DNA of 64,000 nucleotides from Bordetella sp. BOR01 (GTDB taxonomy: Bacteria > Pseudomonadota > Gammaproteobacteria > Burkholderiales > Burkholderiaceae_B): positions 496,001 to 560,000 of the forward strand of contig NZ_JAHUWT010000002.1 of NCBI RefSeq assembly GCF_019218885.1. Reading direction: 5' to 3'. How positions within the stretch are numbered: the stretch's first letter is position 1; each line of letters begins with the position of its first letter. The notes beneath the pieces were generated by a model. It did not search any database. It saw only the letters and a list, made by a program, of their open reading frames with translations, and was not told the DNA's origin. A program made the translations under genes and the position numbers. Of the stretch, positions 1-8,039 are shown piece after piece.

Positions 1-614
1 TGGCCTCTGCCGTGGCGGCGGCGTATCCCGGCATACGGGTTCGCATCGCAATGGGTTATGCGGGCACGCTGCAGCGCTGGCTGGTCATGGGCGAGGTGGA
101 TGCGGCCTTGCTGTACGGTGCCGAACGCACGGCCGATATCCAGACCGTGCCATTGATCGAAGAGCCGCTATGGGTGATAGGCCCGAAGAACAGCCCGCTG
201 CGTCCGGATCGGCCAGTGCCGCTGGCTGACCTGGCCAACCGAAAGCTGGTGCTGCCCAGTGCACCGCATGGCATTCGCACGCTGGTCGAGCATGCGTGCG
301 CCGTGGCTCATGTCACGTTGGATGTTTCGGTAGAGACCAATGCCTTGAGCGTGCAGCGCAGTTTGGTGCTGGGCGGCCACGGGTTGACGATTCTGCCGCC
401 GATTGCAGTGGCGGACGATCTTCGCAAGCACCAGCTGAAGGGCGCACCCCTGGCTGACCCGGATATTACGCGCACTATTGTCCTGGCATTGCCGACGAAC
501 CGGCCGACGACACGGGCGGTTCGTTGCACGGTGGATGTGCTGGTCGGCGAGGCGCGCAAGGCGGTGGCCTCGGGGGCTTGGATGGAGGGGCGGTGGCGGG
601 GGGCTGAGGGGTAA
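1..614 (+). CDS. LysR-family regulator, C-terminal part (gene starts before the window)
   Basis: The frame is open from base 3 and ends at a TAA at 612-614, giving about 203 residues. It holds only the effector-binding (periplasmic-binding-like) half of a LysR regulator. The helix-turn-helix half must lie upstream of the window, so no internal GTG or ATG should be taken as the start. The stretch SVQRSLVLGGHGLTILPP has the pattern seen near the end of LysR effector domains, where a conserved small-residue loop precedes ILPP. A small hairpin follows the stop, and the TAXI-TRAP genes begin 167 bases on in the same direction, so they may be its targets. The family call is firm; the target and ligand are unknown. 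Confidence 0.85.
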   Translation, partial: ASAVAAAYPGIRVRIAMGYAGTLQRWLVMGEVDAALLYGAERTADIQTVPLIEEPLWVIGPKNSPLRPDRPVPLADLANRKLVLPSAPHGIRTLVEHACAVAHVTLDVSVETNALSVQRSLVLGGHGLTILPPIAVADDLRKHQLKGAPLADPDITRTIVLALPTNRPTTRAVRCTVDVLVGEARKAVASGAWMEGRWRGAEG

Positions 615-617
615 TCG

Positions 618-638
618 TCAAGCCACGCCCTGGCTTGA
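618..638 (+). terminator. Hairpin after partial LysR gene, possible terminator
   Basis: A perfect 8-bp inverted repeat, TCAAGCCA and TGGCTTGA with a 5-base loop, starts 4 bases after the LysR stop codon. No T-run follows, so it is not a canonical intrinsic terminator. It could stabilise the mRNA 3' end or act as a weak terminator. Confidence 0.3.
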
Positions 639-781
639 ATGCGCCGGGTACTAGCAGGAAACTCTGATTGACGTATCTGTCTACGCGGGTTACACCCCGA
701 GGTATACGCAGCACCTGATCGCATCATAAAAATCGTTTCGCAATCGCAGCGCAACATCAAAAAGCGTACCCAGGAGACAGA

Positions 782-1744
782 ATGAATACTTCAATACGAC
801 GTTTCGCGTTCCTGCTGTGTTTGTGTTCAGGGCTTTTTCAATCCGCGGCGGCCGAGAATATCTCGATCGCCACTGGCGGCACCGGGGGCGTCTATTACCC
901 GATAGGCGGTGGTATTGCTTCGATGCTATCGAAGAAGGTACCCGGCATGGAGGCCACTGCCGAGGTGACCGGCGGATCGGTGGATAACCTGAAGCTGATC
1001 GACGGAGATATTTCGTATATCGGGCTGACCATGTCCGATGCCGCGCAAGATGCCTACAAGGGTGAGAACAAATTCAAGGACCACAAGGTGCCTCTGCGCA
1101 CTCTGATGATTCTTTATCCCAACCGCATGCATGTGGTAACGGTGGATGGGAAGGGCATCGAGAAGATTGCCGACCTGAAGGGCAAGCGCATTTCCACCGG
1201 ATCGCCCGGCAGCGCGACCGAAGTCATGGCTTTTCGCATGCTGGAGGCAGCGGGGCTGGACAAGGACAAGGACGTCGAGCGCGAACGGCTGGGCGTTGCC
1301 GAGTCGGTCAACGCCGTGAAGGACAACAAGATCGACGCCTTCTTCTGGGTGGGCGGCCTGCCTACTGCGGCGGTAACGGACCTGGCCAATACACCGGGCA
1401 CCAAGATAAAGATGATAGACAACGCGGACCTGGTCGGGGCCATGAACAAGAAGTATGGGGATCTGTATATAGAAGATACGATTCCCAAGGCCACCTACCG
1501 CGGCATGGACCAGGACAACAAGCAGGCCACGGTCATGAATATCCTGGTTGCCAACGAGAAAATGAGCGACCAGACCGCGTACAACATCGTCAAGACCATC
1601 TTCGAAAGTCGCGACGACCTGATTGCGGTGCACAAGGATACGGCCGAATTCAAGCTCGAGAACCAGAAGACGGCGGCTTCGCCGATTCCGTTCCATCCGG
1701 GCGCCGTCAAGTATTTCACCGAGAAAGGCGTCAAGCTCGATTAA
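782..1744 (+). CDS. TAXI-family TRAP transporter periplasmic binding protein
   Basis: This is a 320-residue exported solute-binding protein. Residues 1-24 form a Sec signal peptide (basic start, hydrophobic core, AAA before the cut). The mature start carries GTGGVYYPIGGG, the signature of the TAXI (TRAP-associated extracytoplasmic immunogenic) family. These proteins capture an organic acid in the periplasm and deliver it to a TRAP permease. The permease gene follows at 1841, which supports the call. A strong AGGAGA ribosome site 6 bases before ATG fixes the start. Characterised TAXI systems take up substrates such as glutamate, but the substrate here cannot be read from sequence. A hairpin with a T-run separates it from the permease. 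Confidence 0.92.
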   Translation: MNTSIRRFAFLLCLCSGLFQSAAAENISIATGGTGGVYYPIGGGIASMLSKKVPGMEATAEVTGGSVDNLKLIDGDISYIGLTMSDAAQDAYKGENKFKDHKVPLRTLMILYPNRMHVVTVDGKGIEKIADLKGKRISTGSPGSATEVMAFRMLEAAGLDKDKDVERERLGVAESVNAVKDNKIDAFFWVGGLPTAAVTDLANTPGTKIKMIDNADLVGAMNKKYGDLYIEDTIPKATYRGMDQDNKQATVMNILVANEKMSDQTAYNIVKTIFESRDDLIAVHKDTAEFKLENQKTAASPIPFHPGAVKYFTEKGVKLD

Positions 1745-1750
1745 GCCTTG

Positions 1751-1776
1751 CCCCAACCCGCGCGGTTGGGGTTTTT
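1751..1776 (+). terminator. Terminator-like hairpin between TRAP binding protein and permease
   Basis: CCCCAACC (1751-1758) pairs perfectly with GGTTGGGG (1764-1771) around a 5-base loop, followed directly by TTTTT. This is a textbook intrinsic terminator 6 bases after the binding-protein stop. It lies inside what should be one transport operon, so it probably attenuates: more message for the binding protein, less for the permease. Confidence 0.8.
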
Positions 1777-1840
1777 ACATGGCTCGCCCCACGGCAATGC
1801 AAGGCACGCAAAGCCCGAACTCCATCCAGGGGACCCCAGC

Positions 1841-3874
1841 ATGAACGTATCTGCGGAACCGACCTCCACGGCCGCCGTCAGCGACGAGGCCTTGCGCAAG
1901 GCCGAGCAATACATCGAAGAAGAAGAGGGCGCCGCCAATCACCTGGGCGGCCGGCTGGGCATATTCCTGGCCGCCGTGGCGGTGGCCATGTCGTTGTTCC
2001 ACATGTATGCCGCTTATGCCATCGTGCCGACGCAGATGCTGCGTCCCATACACGTGGCATTCGTGTTGTTCCTGTCCTTCCTTATGTTCCCCGTCAGCAA
2101 GCGGTTCCGGCATCGCATCATGTGGTGGGACTGGGCAGCGGCGCTGCTGGCGGTTGCCGTGGCGGTGTACCTGATCATGGGCGGAGATGAATTCACCGAC
2201 CGCAATACCAGCCCCAATGTCTGGGACATCGTATTCGGCGCGGCGCTGATCCTGTTGGTGCTGGAGTGCATGCGCCGCACGATCGGATGGATATTGCCCG
2301 TTATCTCGATCTGCTTCCTGGCCTATGCGGTGCTTGGGAAATACCTGCCGCATCCCTGGACGCACAAGGGTTACGGTATCGACCGCATCGTCGGCTTTAT
2401 GTACATGACGCTTGAGGGCATATACGGCGTTGCCGTGGACGTGTCGTCTTCGCTGATTATTCTGTTCACGATTTTCGGGGCGTTCCTGCACTATTCGGGC
2501 GCGGGCAAGTTCTACATCGATTTTTCGTTCTCGGCCATGGGCGGCAAGCCCGCCGGCGCAGGACGCACGGTGGTGTTGGCGTCGTTCTTGCTGGGTGGGC
2601 CGTCAGGCTCGGGCGTGGCCACTACGGTCACGCTGGGCACGGTGGCGTGGCCGATGCTGGCCAAGGTGGGCTACGAGCGCAACGCCGCAGGAGGGCTGCT
2701 GGCCGCGGGCGGCCTGGGCGCGATAATTTCGCCGCCGGTCATGGGGGCGGCTGCGTTCATCATTGCCGAGTTCCTGAAGATCTCGTACCTGGATGTGCTG
2801 CTGATGGCAATCATCCCGACCGCGCTGTTTTATCTTGCGCTGTTCTTTATGGTCGGGATAGACGTACGCAAGTACGGCATGGGCAACGTGATCTTCGAGA
2901 AGGTCGACACGGTATGGAACCTGACCAGGCATTACTGGTTCCACTTTCTGTCGCTGATTTCCATCGTGGCATTCATGATGTGGGGGTTTTCGCCTGTCAT
3001 GTCGGTGTTCTGGGCCACCGTCGTGTCTTTCCTGACCAGCTTCCTGCGTCCCGACACGGCTATGGTTTCCTATGACCTGTTTCGCGGCAAGGGGTCGATA
3101 TCGAAGCTCTTTTTCCAGTCGCCGTTGATCCAGGCGCTGAAAGCGGGGTCGACTGGCATGCTGAGCGTGGGCACGACCTGCGCAGGTGCCGGCATTATCG
3201 TGGGCGTAGTGACACTGACGGGCCTGGGCCTGAAATTCAGCGGCATCGTCATCGACTACGCGGGTGGCTCGCTGCTGCTGACCGCCATCTATACCGCGCT
3301 GGTGGTATGGGTGATAGGCCTGGCGGTTCCGGTGACCGCCTCGTACATTATTTGCGCCGTTATTACCGCGCCCGCACTGATCAAGCTGGGCGTGCCCGAT
3401 TTCGCCGCGCACATGTTCATTTTCTACTACGCGGTATTGTCGGAAGTGTCGCCGCCCACCGCATTGTCGCCGTTCGCGGCGTCGGCAATTACGGGTGGCG
3501 ATCCATACAAGACCACCATGCAATGCTGGAAATACACGATACCGGCATTTCTGGTGCCGTTCATTTTCGTGTTGGACCCCAGCGGCCAGGGGCTGCTGCT
3601 GATGGGCTCGGCCAAGGCGCTGGCGGCCGCGAGCTGGTGGTCGATTGCGGAAGTGACGATAACGGCCGCCGTGGGCATTTTCGCGCTGGCCGTGGGCTTC
3701 CAAGGGTGGTTGCTGGTGCGCGCCACGGTGTTCGAGCGCGTTCTGCTTTGCATTGCCGGATTTGCCCTGGTGTATCCGGGCGCGCTGGCCGATGGGGTGG
3801 GGTTCGGCCTGGTGCTGATCGCACTGGCCTGCCACTGGCGGCGAAGCCGCACGCCGCCCCGGGCCGTGGCCTGA
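1841..3874 (+). CDS. TRAP transporter permease, fused small and large membrane subunits (TAXI type)
   Basis: This 677-residue inner-membrane protein has many hydrophobic helices. The N-terminal part (about residues 45-180) corresponds to the small 4-helix subunit and the rest to the large DctM-like subunit, the single-chain layout common for TAXI partners. Segments such as FLLGGPSGSGVATTVTLGTV and LSEVSPPTALSPFAASAITG match the conserved large-subunit core. ATG at 1841 follows a CAGGGGACC site; the open frame extends further upstream but lacks a comparable start. It would use an ion gradient to import the ligand bound by the TAXI protein encoded upstream. The substrate is unknown. The final 60 residues are again hydrophobic, as in longer TAXI permeases. 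Confidence 0.9.
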   Translation: MNVSAEPTSTAAVSDEALRKAEQYIEEEEGAANHLGGRLGIFLAAVAVAMSLFHMYAAYAIVPTQMLRPIHVAFVLFLSFLMFPVSKRFRHRIMWWDWAAALLAVAVAVYLIMGGDEFTDRNTSPNVWDIVFGAALILLVLECMRRTIGWILPVISICFLAYAVLGKYLPHPWTHKGYGIDRIVGFMYMTLEGIYGVAVDVSSSLIILFTIFGAFLHYSGAGKFYIDFSFSAMGGKPAGAGRTVVLASFLLGGPSGSGVATTVTLGTVAWPMLAKVGYERNAAGGLLAAGGLGAIISPPVMGAAAFIIAEFLKISYLDVLLMAIIPTALFYLALFFMVGIDVRKYGMGNVIFEKVDTVWNLTRHYWFHFLSLISIVAFMMWGFSPVMSVFWATVVSFLTSFLRPDTAMVSYDLFRGKGSISKLFFQSPLIQALKAGSTGMLSVGTTCAGAGIIVGVVTLTGLGLKFSGIVIDYAGGSLLLTAIYTALVVWVIGLAVPVTASYIICAVITAPALIKLGVPDFAAHMFIFYYAVLSEVSPPTALSPFAASAITGGDPYKTTMQCWKYTIPAFLVPFIFVLDPSGQGLLLMGSAKALAAASWWSIAEVTITAAVGIFALAVGFQGWLLVRATVFERVLLCIAGFALVYPGALADGVGFGLVLIALACHWRRSRTPPRAVA

Positions 3875-3902
3875 GTTGCGGGGGAACGGATCAGTCAAGG
3901 TG

Positions 3903-4811
3903 TCAGCGCCGCCATTCCTGCTCGATCTGGCCAGTCATGGCGTGTACCACCGGCGTCTGCTCCCTAGCCTTCAACGTCACCAACCCCAACACGCGGCTGA
4001 CCCTGGGCCGAATCAACGGCCTGACCGACAACCCCAAGCTCAGCGCATCCGCCAACGTTCCCTCTGGCACGATTGCGATTCCGACCCCTTTCGCCACAAA
4101 CTGCATCATCGTCGTGAACTGCGTCACCGTAATTGTGTGCGCCAGGTCCAGCCCCGCCGTCACCGCCGTCGCATCAATCAACCGCCTCGTTCGCGAATCC
4201 GACGGTAACGACACCATCTGCTGGTTCTGAACGGCACTCCAGGACACCTGCTTGTGTTTTTCAAGCGCATGCCCCTTTGGCAGCACCACGTGAAAATACT
4301 GTGTGCTCAACGGCTTCTGGGTAAAGATCGAAGCAATATCGTCCAGATACGTCAAGCCAATATCCGCCACCCCAGACCTGACGCTCTCGATCACGTTTCC
4401 ATGCACACCTTCATAGACGTGTATATCCACCCCCGGATGCTCGTGCTTGTAGCGCGCCACGATGGAAGGCAGCACGGTGCACGCCACCGACATCACCGAT
4501 GAGATCACCACTTGCCCGCGCTGCTGCGCAGAACGTCCCTGCACGGCCTTCAGGTAGATCTGCATATCGTTCAGCACCCGCTCGGCCAGGGCGACGAACT
4601 CTTTGCCCGCTTCGGTGATTTCCACGCTGCGGGTGGTGCGATTGAACAGGGTCAGGCCCACCAGGCGCTCTACGCGCTGCACGGTGCGGGTAAGGACTGG
4701 CTGGGACATCTGCAGAGCGATGGCCGCGGCGTTGAAACTGCCGTAGTCGGCCACGGTTTTCACCGCAAGCAGTTCCCTGGCGCTGAGATCTAACTGGTCT
4801 GGATGGATCAT
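3903..4811 (-). CDS. LysR-family transcriptional regulator
   Basis: The protein has 302 residues from the ATG at 4811; a TTG five codons upstream is a less likely start. The N-terminal winged HTH (about residues 4-64) includes LLAVKTVADYGSFNAAAIAL and SQPVLTRTVQRVERLVG, and an effector-binding domain follows from about residue 90. It is divergent from the UGSC/CoA-transferase operon starting at 4967. A T-N11-A dyad lies in the gap at 4886-4900, the usual arrangement for a LysR regulator controlling its neighbour. The inducer is unknown. It converges on the TRAP permease, which ends at 3874. Confidence 0.93.
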   Translation of the reverse strand: MIHPDQLDLSARELLAVKTVADYGSFNAAAIALQMSQPVLTRTVQRVERLVGLTLFNRTTRSVEITEAGKEFVALAERVLNDMQIYLKAVQGRSAQQRGQVVISSVMSVACTVLPSIVARYKHEHPGVDIHVYEGVHGNVIESVRSGVADIGLTYLDDIASIFTQKPLSTQYFHVVLPKGHALEKHKQVSWSAVQNQQMVSLPSDSRTRRLIDATAVTAGLDLAHTITVTQFTTMMQFVAKGVGIAIVPEGTLADALSLGLSVRPLIRPRVSRVLGLVTLKAREQTPVVHAMTGQIEQEWRR

Positions 4812-4885
4812 GGCGATGGCTCGCAAAGCAAAGTCGATGACGAATGGCAGCCCCAGCAGCGCGACCTATTTATGTCGGTTCGACA

Positions 4886-4900
4886 ATTATCTTGGTTAAT
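4886..4900. promoter_or_regulatory. Candidate LysR operator (ATTA-N7-TAAT)
   Basis: ATTA (4886-4889) and TAAT (4897-4900) form a perfect dyad with a 7-base spacer, fitting the LysR T-N11-A consensus. It lies in the 155-base divergent gap, 67 bases before the first operon gene at 4967. A weaker AGATTC...GAATCT repeat lies at 4901-4931. The whole gap is clearly AT-rich compared with the genes around it. Confidence 0.5.
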
Positions 4901-4966
4901 AGATTCAGATTGGAAATAATAAATCGAATCTTTAAGATCAGCTCATTCCCTTCAAGGAGCAGGAAA

Positions 4967-6067
4967 ATGAGCGCAGCCATGCAGGAAAGCCGGGTCGATG
5001 GGAACGTAGACCTGGTGGAGTACTACTACGAACAGGGCTTTAGCGATGGCCTGCCGGTAGTGCCGCCGACCCAGGAAAAGATCGACGCCGTGGTGCAGGC
5101 GCTGGGCGGCGATCCGGAGTTCGTGGAATGCAAGGTCGCCCCGCGCTGGGGGGAACTGACGCGCGAGGTGCTGGCCATCAATATGGTACTGGCGGGCTGC
5201 AAGCCGGAATACGCGCCAGTGGTGCGCGCCGCGATATTGGCCCTGACGGATGCGGCGTTCAACCTGAACGGCGTGCAGGCCACCACGCATGTGGCCTCGC
5301 CCTTGATCGTGGTGAATGGGCCCATCGCCCAGGCCCTGGGCATGAACGGCGGCGCCAATGCCTTTGGGTCGGGCAACCGGGCCAATGCAACGATAGGCCG
5401 GGCAGTGCGGCTGATGATGTTGAACGTGGGCGGAGCCTGGCCGGGGGACCTGGACAAGAGCACGCTGGGGCATCCGGGCAAGTACACCTACTGCGTGGCC
5501 GAGAACGAAGCACAAAGCCCGCTGGCCCCGTATCACGTAGAGCACGGCTACAAGCCGGAAGAATCCACGGTATTTGCAATTGCGGCAGAGGCGCCGCATA
5601 GCGCCACCAACCATGTGTCCAATGACCCCGAAGGAATCCTGGACACGATCTGCTCGGCCATGAGCACGATTGCTTCCAACACGGCAGTGCTGGGCGGGCA
5701 TATGGCGGTGGCGCTGGGGCTGGAGCACGCCCGCACCATCGCAAAGCACGGCTGGAACCGGGCGGATATACGCAACTACATCTTCATGAACCACGGCAAC
5801 CGGTTCATCGATCTGGCTTACGGCCATCGCTACGGCAAGGTCTACAACCGCAATCTGCCCAAGTGGTACAAGCGCGAGGATGACACGCGTATTCCGATTA
5901 TTCACAGCCCGGACAACATCCATTTGTTCGTGATGGGCGGCGAGGCGGGGCGGTTCTCGGCGGTGATTCCAGGGTGGGGGCACATGAGTACGCCGGTGCT
6001 TCGGCCGGTGGACGTTGCGGCCGCGCCGGAAGGCCCGGACTGCTCCAGCGGTACTTGCTCACTCTAA
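4967..6067 (+). CDS. Conserved protein of unknown function, partner of the UGSC-family protein
   Basis: The product has 366 residues, appears soluble and has no signal peptide. ATG at 4967 follows AAGGAGCAGGAAA; the frame extends upstream through AT-rich promoter DNA and that part should be ignored. Visible features are FSDGLPVVPPT (about residues 25-35), a glycine- and asparagine-rich centre (GMNGGANAFGSGNRANATIG, 125-144) and a C-terminal tail with C359 and C364 in PDCSSGTCSL. I do not recognise a characterised enzyme. It is followed 13 bases later by the UGSC-family gene, and tight coupling suggests the two act together. The paired cysteines at the very end could pass electrons or carry a thioester, but that is speculation. 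I cannot name a substrate. Confidence 0.7.
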   Translation: MSAAMQESRVDGNVDLVEYYYEQGFSDGLPVVPPTQEKIDAVVQALGGDPEFVECKVAPRWGELTREVLAINMVLAGCKPEYAPVVRAAILALTDAAFNLNGVQATTHVASPLIVVNGPIAQALGMNGGANAFGSGNRANATIGRAVRLMMLNVGGAWPGDLDKSTLGHPGKYTYCVAENEAQSPLAPYHVEHGYKPEESTVFAIAAEAPHSATNHVSNDPEGILDTICSAMSTIASNTAVLGGHMAVALGLEHARTIAKHGWNRADIRNYIFMNHGNRFIDLAYGHRYGKVYNRNLPKWYKREDDTRIPIIHSPDNIHLFVMGGEAGRFSAVIPGWGHMSTPVLRPVDVAAAPEGPDCSSGTCSL

Positions 6068-6080
6068 TCGGGAGACCACC

Positions 6081-6677
6081 ATGTTGATGAAAGCAGAAAA
6101 CGGCCAGGTTCGTGTCTATGATCCGCGCGGGGTGATCCGTTCGGTGGCGCTGCCCACGGCCAAGCGGCGCCAGGGCCTGGATGGCTTGCGGCTGGGGGTG
6201 CTGGACAATTCGAAGTGGAACGCCAACAAGCTATTGCGCGGCTCTATCGAGGCGCTGCGCAGCGAAATCGACTTCGCGGCGGTGAATTACTACGTGAAAC
6301 ACAGCTTCTCGAAAGACGCGGCGCCGGAATTGATCGAGCAGATCATCGCGGAAAACGACATCGTGCTGACCGCCATCGGCGATTGCGGGTCTTGCACATC
6401 TGGTTGCCTGCGCGATGCGATTGCGCTGGAACAGCAGGGCGTGCCGACGGCGGTGATCGTGACTACCGAGTTCGTGAAAGAAACAGTGCTGACGCGCGAA
6501 GCCCTGGGCATGCATGAGCTTGAGCCCATCATCATTGCGCATCCGGTCAGTTCGATCACCATGGAAGAAGTGGCGCACCGTGTGTCGCAGATTCTGCCGC
6601 AAGCGCAGGCGATATGGCAGGGCTCGCAAAGCGGCGCGGCGCTGGAATACCTGGAATCCCATAGAACGCCCGATTGA
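6081..6677 (+). CDS. UGSC-family protein, cysteine form (CGSC motif)
   Basis: This 198-residue cytoplasmic protein starts at ATG 6081 after GGGAG. Its key motif is GDCGSCTSGC at residues 101-109 (C102, C105, C109). The UGSC family was described from metagenomes as selenoproteins with Sec at the first of these positions. Here codon 102 (6384-6386) is TGC, so this is a Cys homologue. A C-x-x-C pair with a nearby third cysteine suggests thiol redox or thioester chemistry. The operon also encodes a thioredoxin-reductase-like flavoprotein (9042) that could be its electron donor, and a CoA-transferase. The catalysed reaction is not established for the family to my knowledge. The family call rests on the motif and on the neighbour at 4967. 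Confidence 0.75.
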   Translation: MLMKAENGQVRVYDPRGVIRSVALPTAKRRQGLDGLRLGVLDNSKWNANKLLRGSIEALRSEIDFAAVNYYVKHSFSKDAAPELIEQIIAENDIVLTAIGDCGSCTSGCLRDAIALEQQGVPTAVIVTTEFVKETVLTREALGMHELEPIIIAHPVSSITMEEVAHRVSQILPQAQAIWQGSQSGAALEYLESHRTPD

Positions 6678-6755
6678 CTGCCTGGCTGTGCCGCGCAGGC
6701 GGTGCGGCCGGCACGGCAGGTTTCATCCACTTGGGTTCATGGGCGAGGGCAGGGC

Positions 6756-7982
6756 ATGGGCGCGCTATCCGGATTACGGGTGCTGGATCTTTCGCGGGTA
6801 TTGGCCGGGCCTTGGTGCGCGCAGACGCTGGCGGACCTGGGGGCCGAGGTGGTCAAGGTTGAACGTACCGGCATGGGCGACGATACCCGAGCCTGGGGTC
6901 CACCTTGGCGCAGCACGCCGTCTGGCGTCGAGCAGGATTCGGCCTACTTTCTCAGCGCGAACCGCAACAAAAAGTCGGTGGCGGTGGATTTTTCCCGGCC
7001 AGAAGGCGCGGCCCTGGTGCGCGATATGGCGACCCGCTGCGATGTGCTGATCGAGAATTTCAAGGTGGGCAGCCTGGCCCGCTACGGGTTGTCGCATGAA
7101 GACCTGGCGCCCTTGAACCCTGGCCTGGTTTATTGCTCGATTACGGGTTTTGGGCAGCAAGGGCCTTATGCGCAGCGTGCCGGGTACGACTTCCTGATCC
7201 AGGGCATGGGCGGGCTGATGAGCATTACCGGCGTTCCCGACGGGTTGCCGGGCGCGGGGCCGCAGAAGGTGGGGGTGGCGCTGACGGACTTGCTGACGGG
7301 TATGTATGCCGCCACCGGCATCCTGGCCGCCGTGATGGAAAGCCGGGCCACCGGACAGGGGCAGCATCTGGACGTGGCACTGCTGGATGTGCAGATCGCC
7401 AGCCTGGCCAACCAGGCCATGAATTACCTGGTGGGCGGCAAGGCGCCGGGCCGGTTGGGCAATGCGCATCCCAATATCGTGCCGTACCAGGATTTCCGGA
7501 CCCGCGATGGCTACATGATCCTGGCGGTGGGCAACGATCTGCAGTTCAAGCGCTTCTGCCAGGCCTGCGGTCAGGCGCAATGGGCGGACGACGCGCGCTT
7601 TGCCACCAACCCGGCGCGGATCGCGCATCGCGACGATCTGGTCGCCCTGATCGCCGGGGCCATCGCGCGGCACGACACGGCTTACTGGATAGAAACCCTG
7701 GAAGCGGCCGGTGTGCCGTGTGGACCGATCAACACCATAGCCCAGGCCTTTGCGGATGCGCAGGTGGTGCACCGGCAGGCGCAGGTGTCGATTGCGTCGG
7801 CAGAGAAGGGGGATGTGCCCTCGGTGGCGAACCCGATTCGTTTGTCGCGCACGCCGGTGGAATACCGTCATGCGCCGCCGGGGCTGGGACAGGATACGCG
7901 GCAGGTGCTGGGTGAGTTGCTGGCCATGACGCCGGCCGAGATCGACCGATTGATTGAACAGCGGGTCGTGGCATGTAGTTAA
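6756..7982 (+). CDS. CaiB/BaiF (family III) CoA-transferase
   Basis: The protein has 408 residues from ATG 6756, preceded by AGGGC. The N-terminal Rossmann-like half starts GLRVLDLSRVLAGPWCAQTLADLGAEVVKVE-like, the classic family III opening. The catalytic Asp of this family fits D178 in GVALTDLLTG. These enzymes move CoA between a donor thioester and a carboxylic acid through an Asp-acyl intermediate. It sits between the UGSC gene (78 bases upstream) and a Bug gene. The substrate of this operon is therefore probably a carboxylic acid activated by CoA transfer after import. Which acid and which donor cannot be told from sequence. Confidence 0.92.
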   Translation: MGALSGLRVLDLSRVLAGPWCAQTLADLGAEVVKVERTGMGDDTRAWGPPWRSTPSGVEQDSAYFLSANRNKKSVAVDFSRPEGAALVRDMATRCDVLIENFKVGSLARYGLSHEDLAPLNPGLVYCSITGFGQQGPYAQRAGYDFLIQGMGGLMSITGVPDGLPGAGPQKVGVALTDLLTGMYAATGILAAVMESRATGQGQHLDVALLDVQIASLANQAMNYLVGGKAPGRLGNAHPNIVPYQDFRTRDGYMILAVGNDLQFKRFCQACGQAQWADDARFATNPARIAHRDDLVALIAGAIARHDTAYWIETLEAAGVPCGPINTIAQAFADAQVVHRQAQVSIASAEKGDVPSVANPIRLSRTPVEYRHAPPGLGQDTRQVLGELLAMTPAEIDRLIEQRVVACS

Positions 7983-8039
7983 GCCCGACCCCGCTGAGCA
8001 GGCGCAACACCATAACCATAGCCTTCAAAGGAGCGAGAC

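Noticed and set aside
2603-3898. Long minus-strand open frame of 431 codons opposite the TRAP permease
   Set aside because: Arg/Gln/His-rich with no known motif, fully antisense to a clear membrane protein gene; an artefact of GC-rich codon use.
4844-4966. Upstream extension of the UGSC partner gene
   Set aside because: It would run through the AT-rich LysR promoter; ATG 4967 has a strong ribosome site.
6384-6386. Selenocysteine insertion at the UGSC motif
   Set aside because: The codon is TGC (Cys), not TGA, so no recoding is required.
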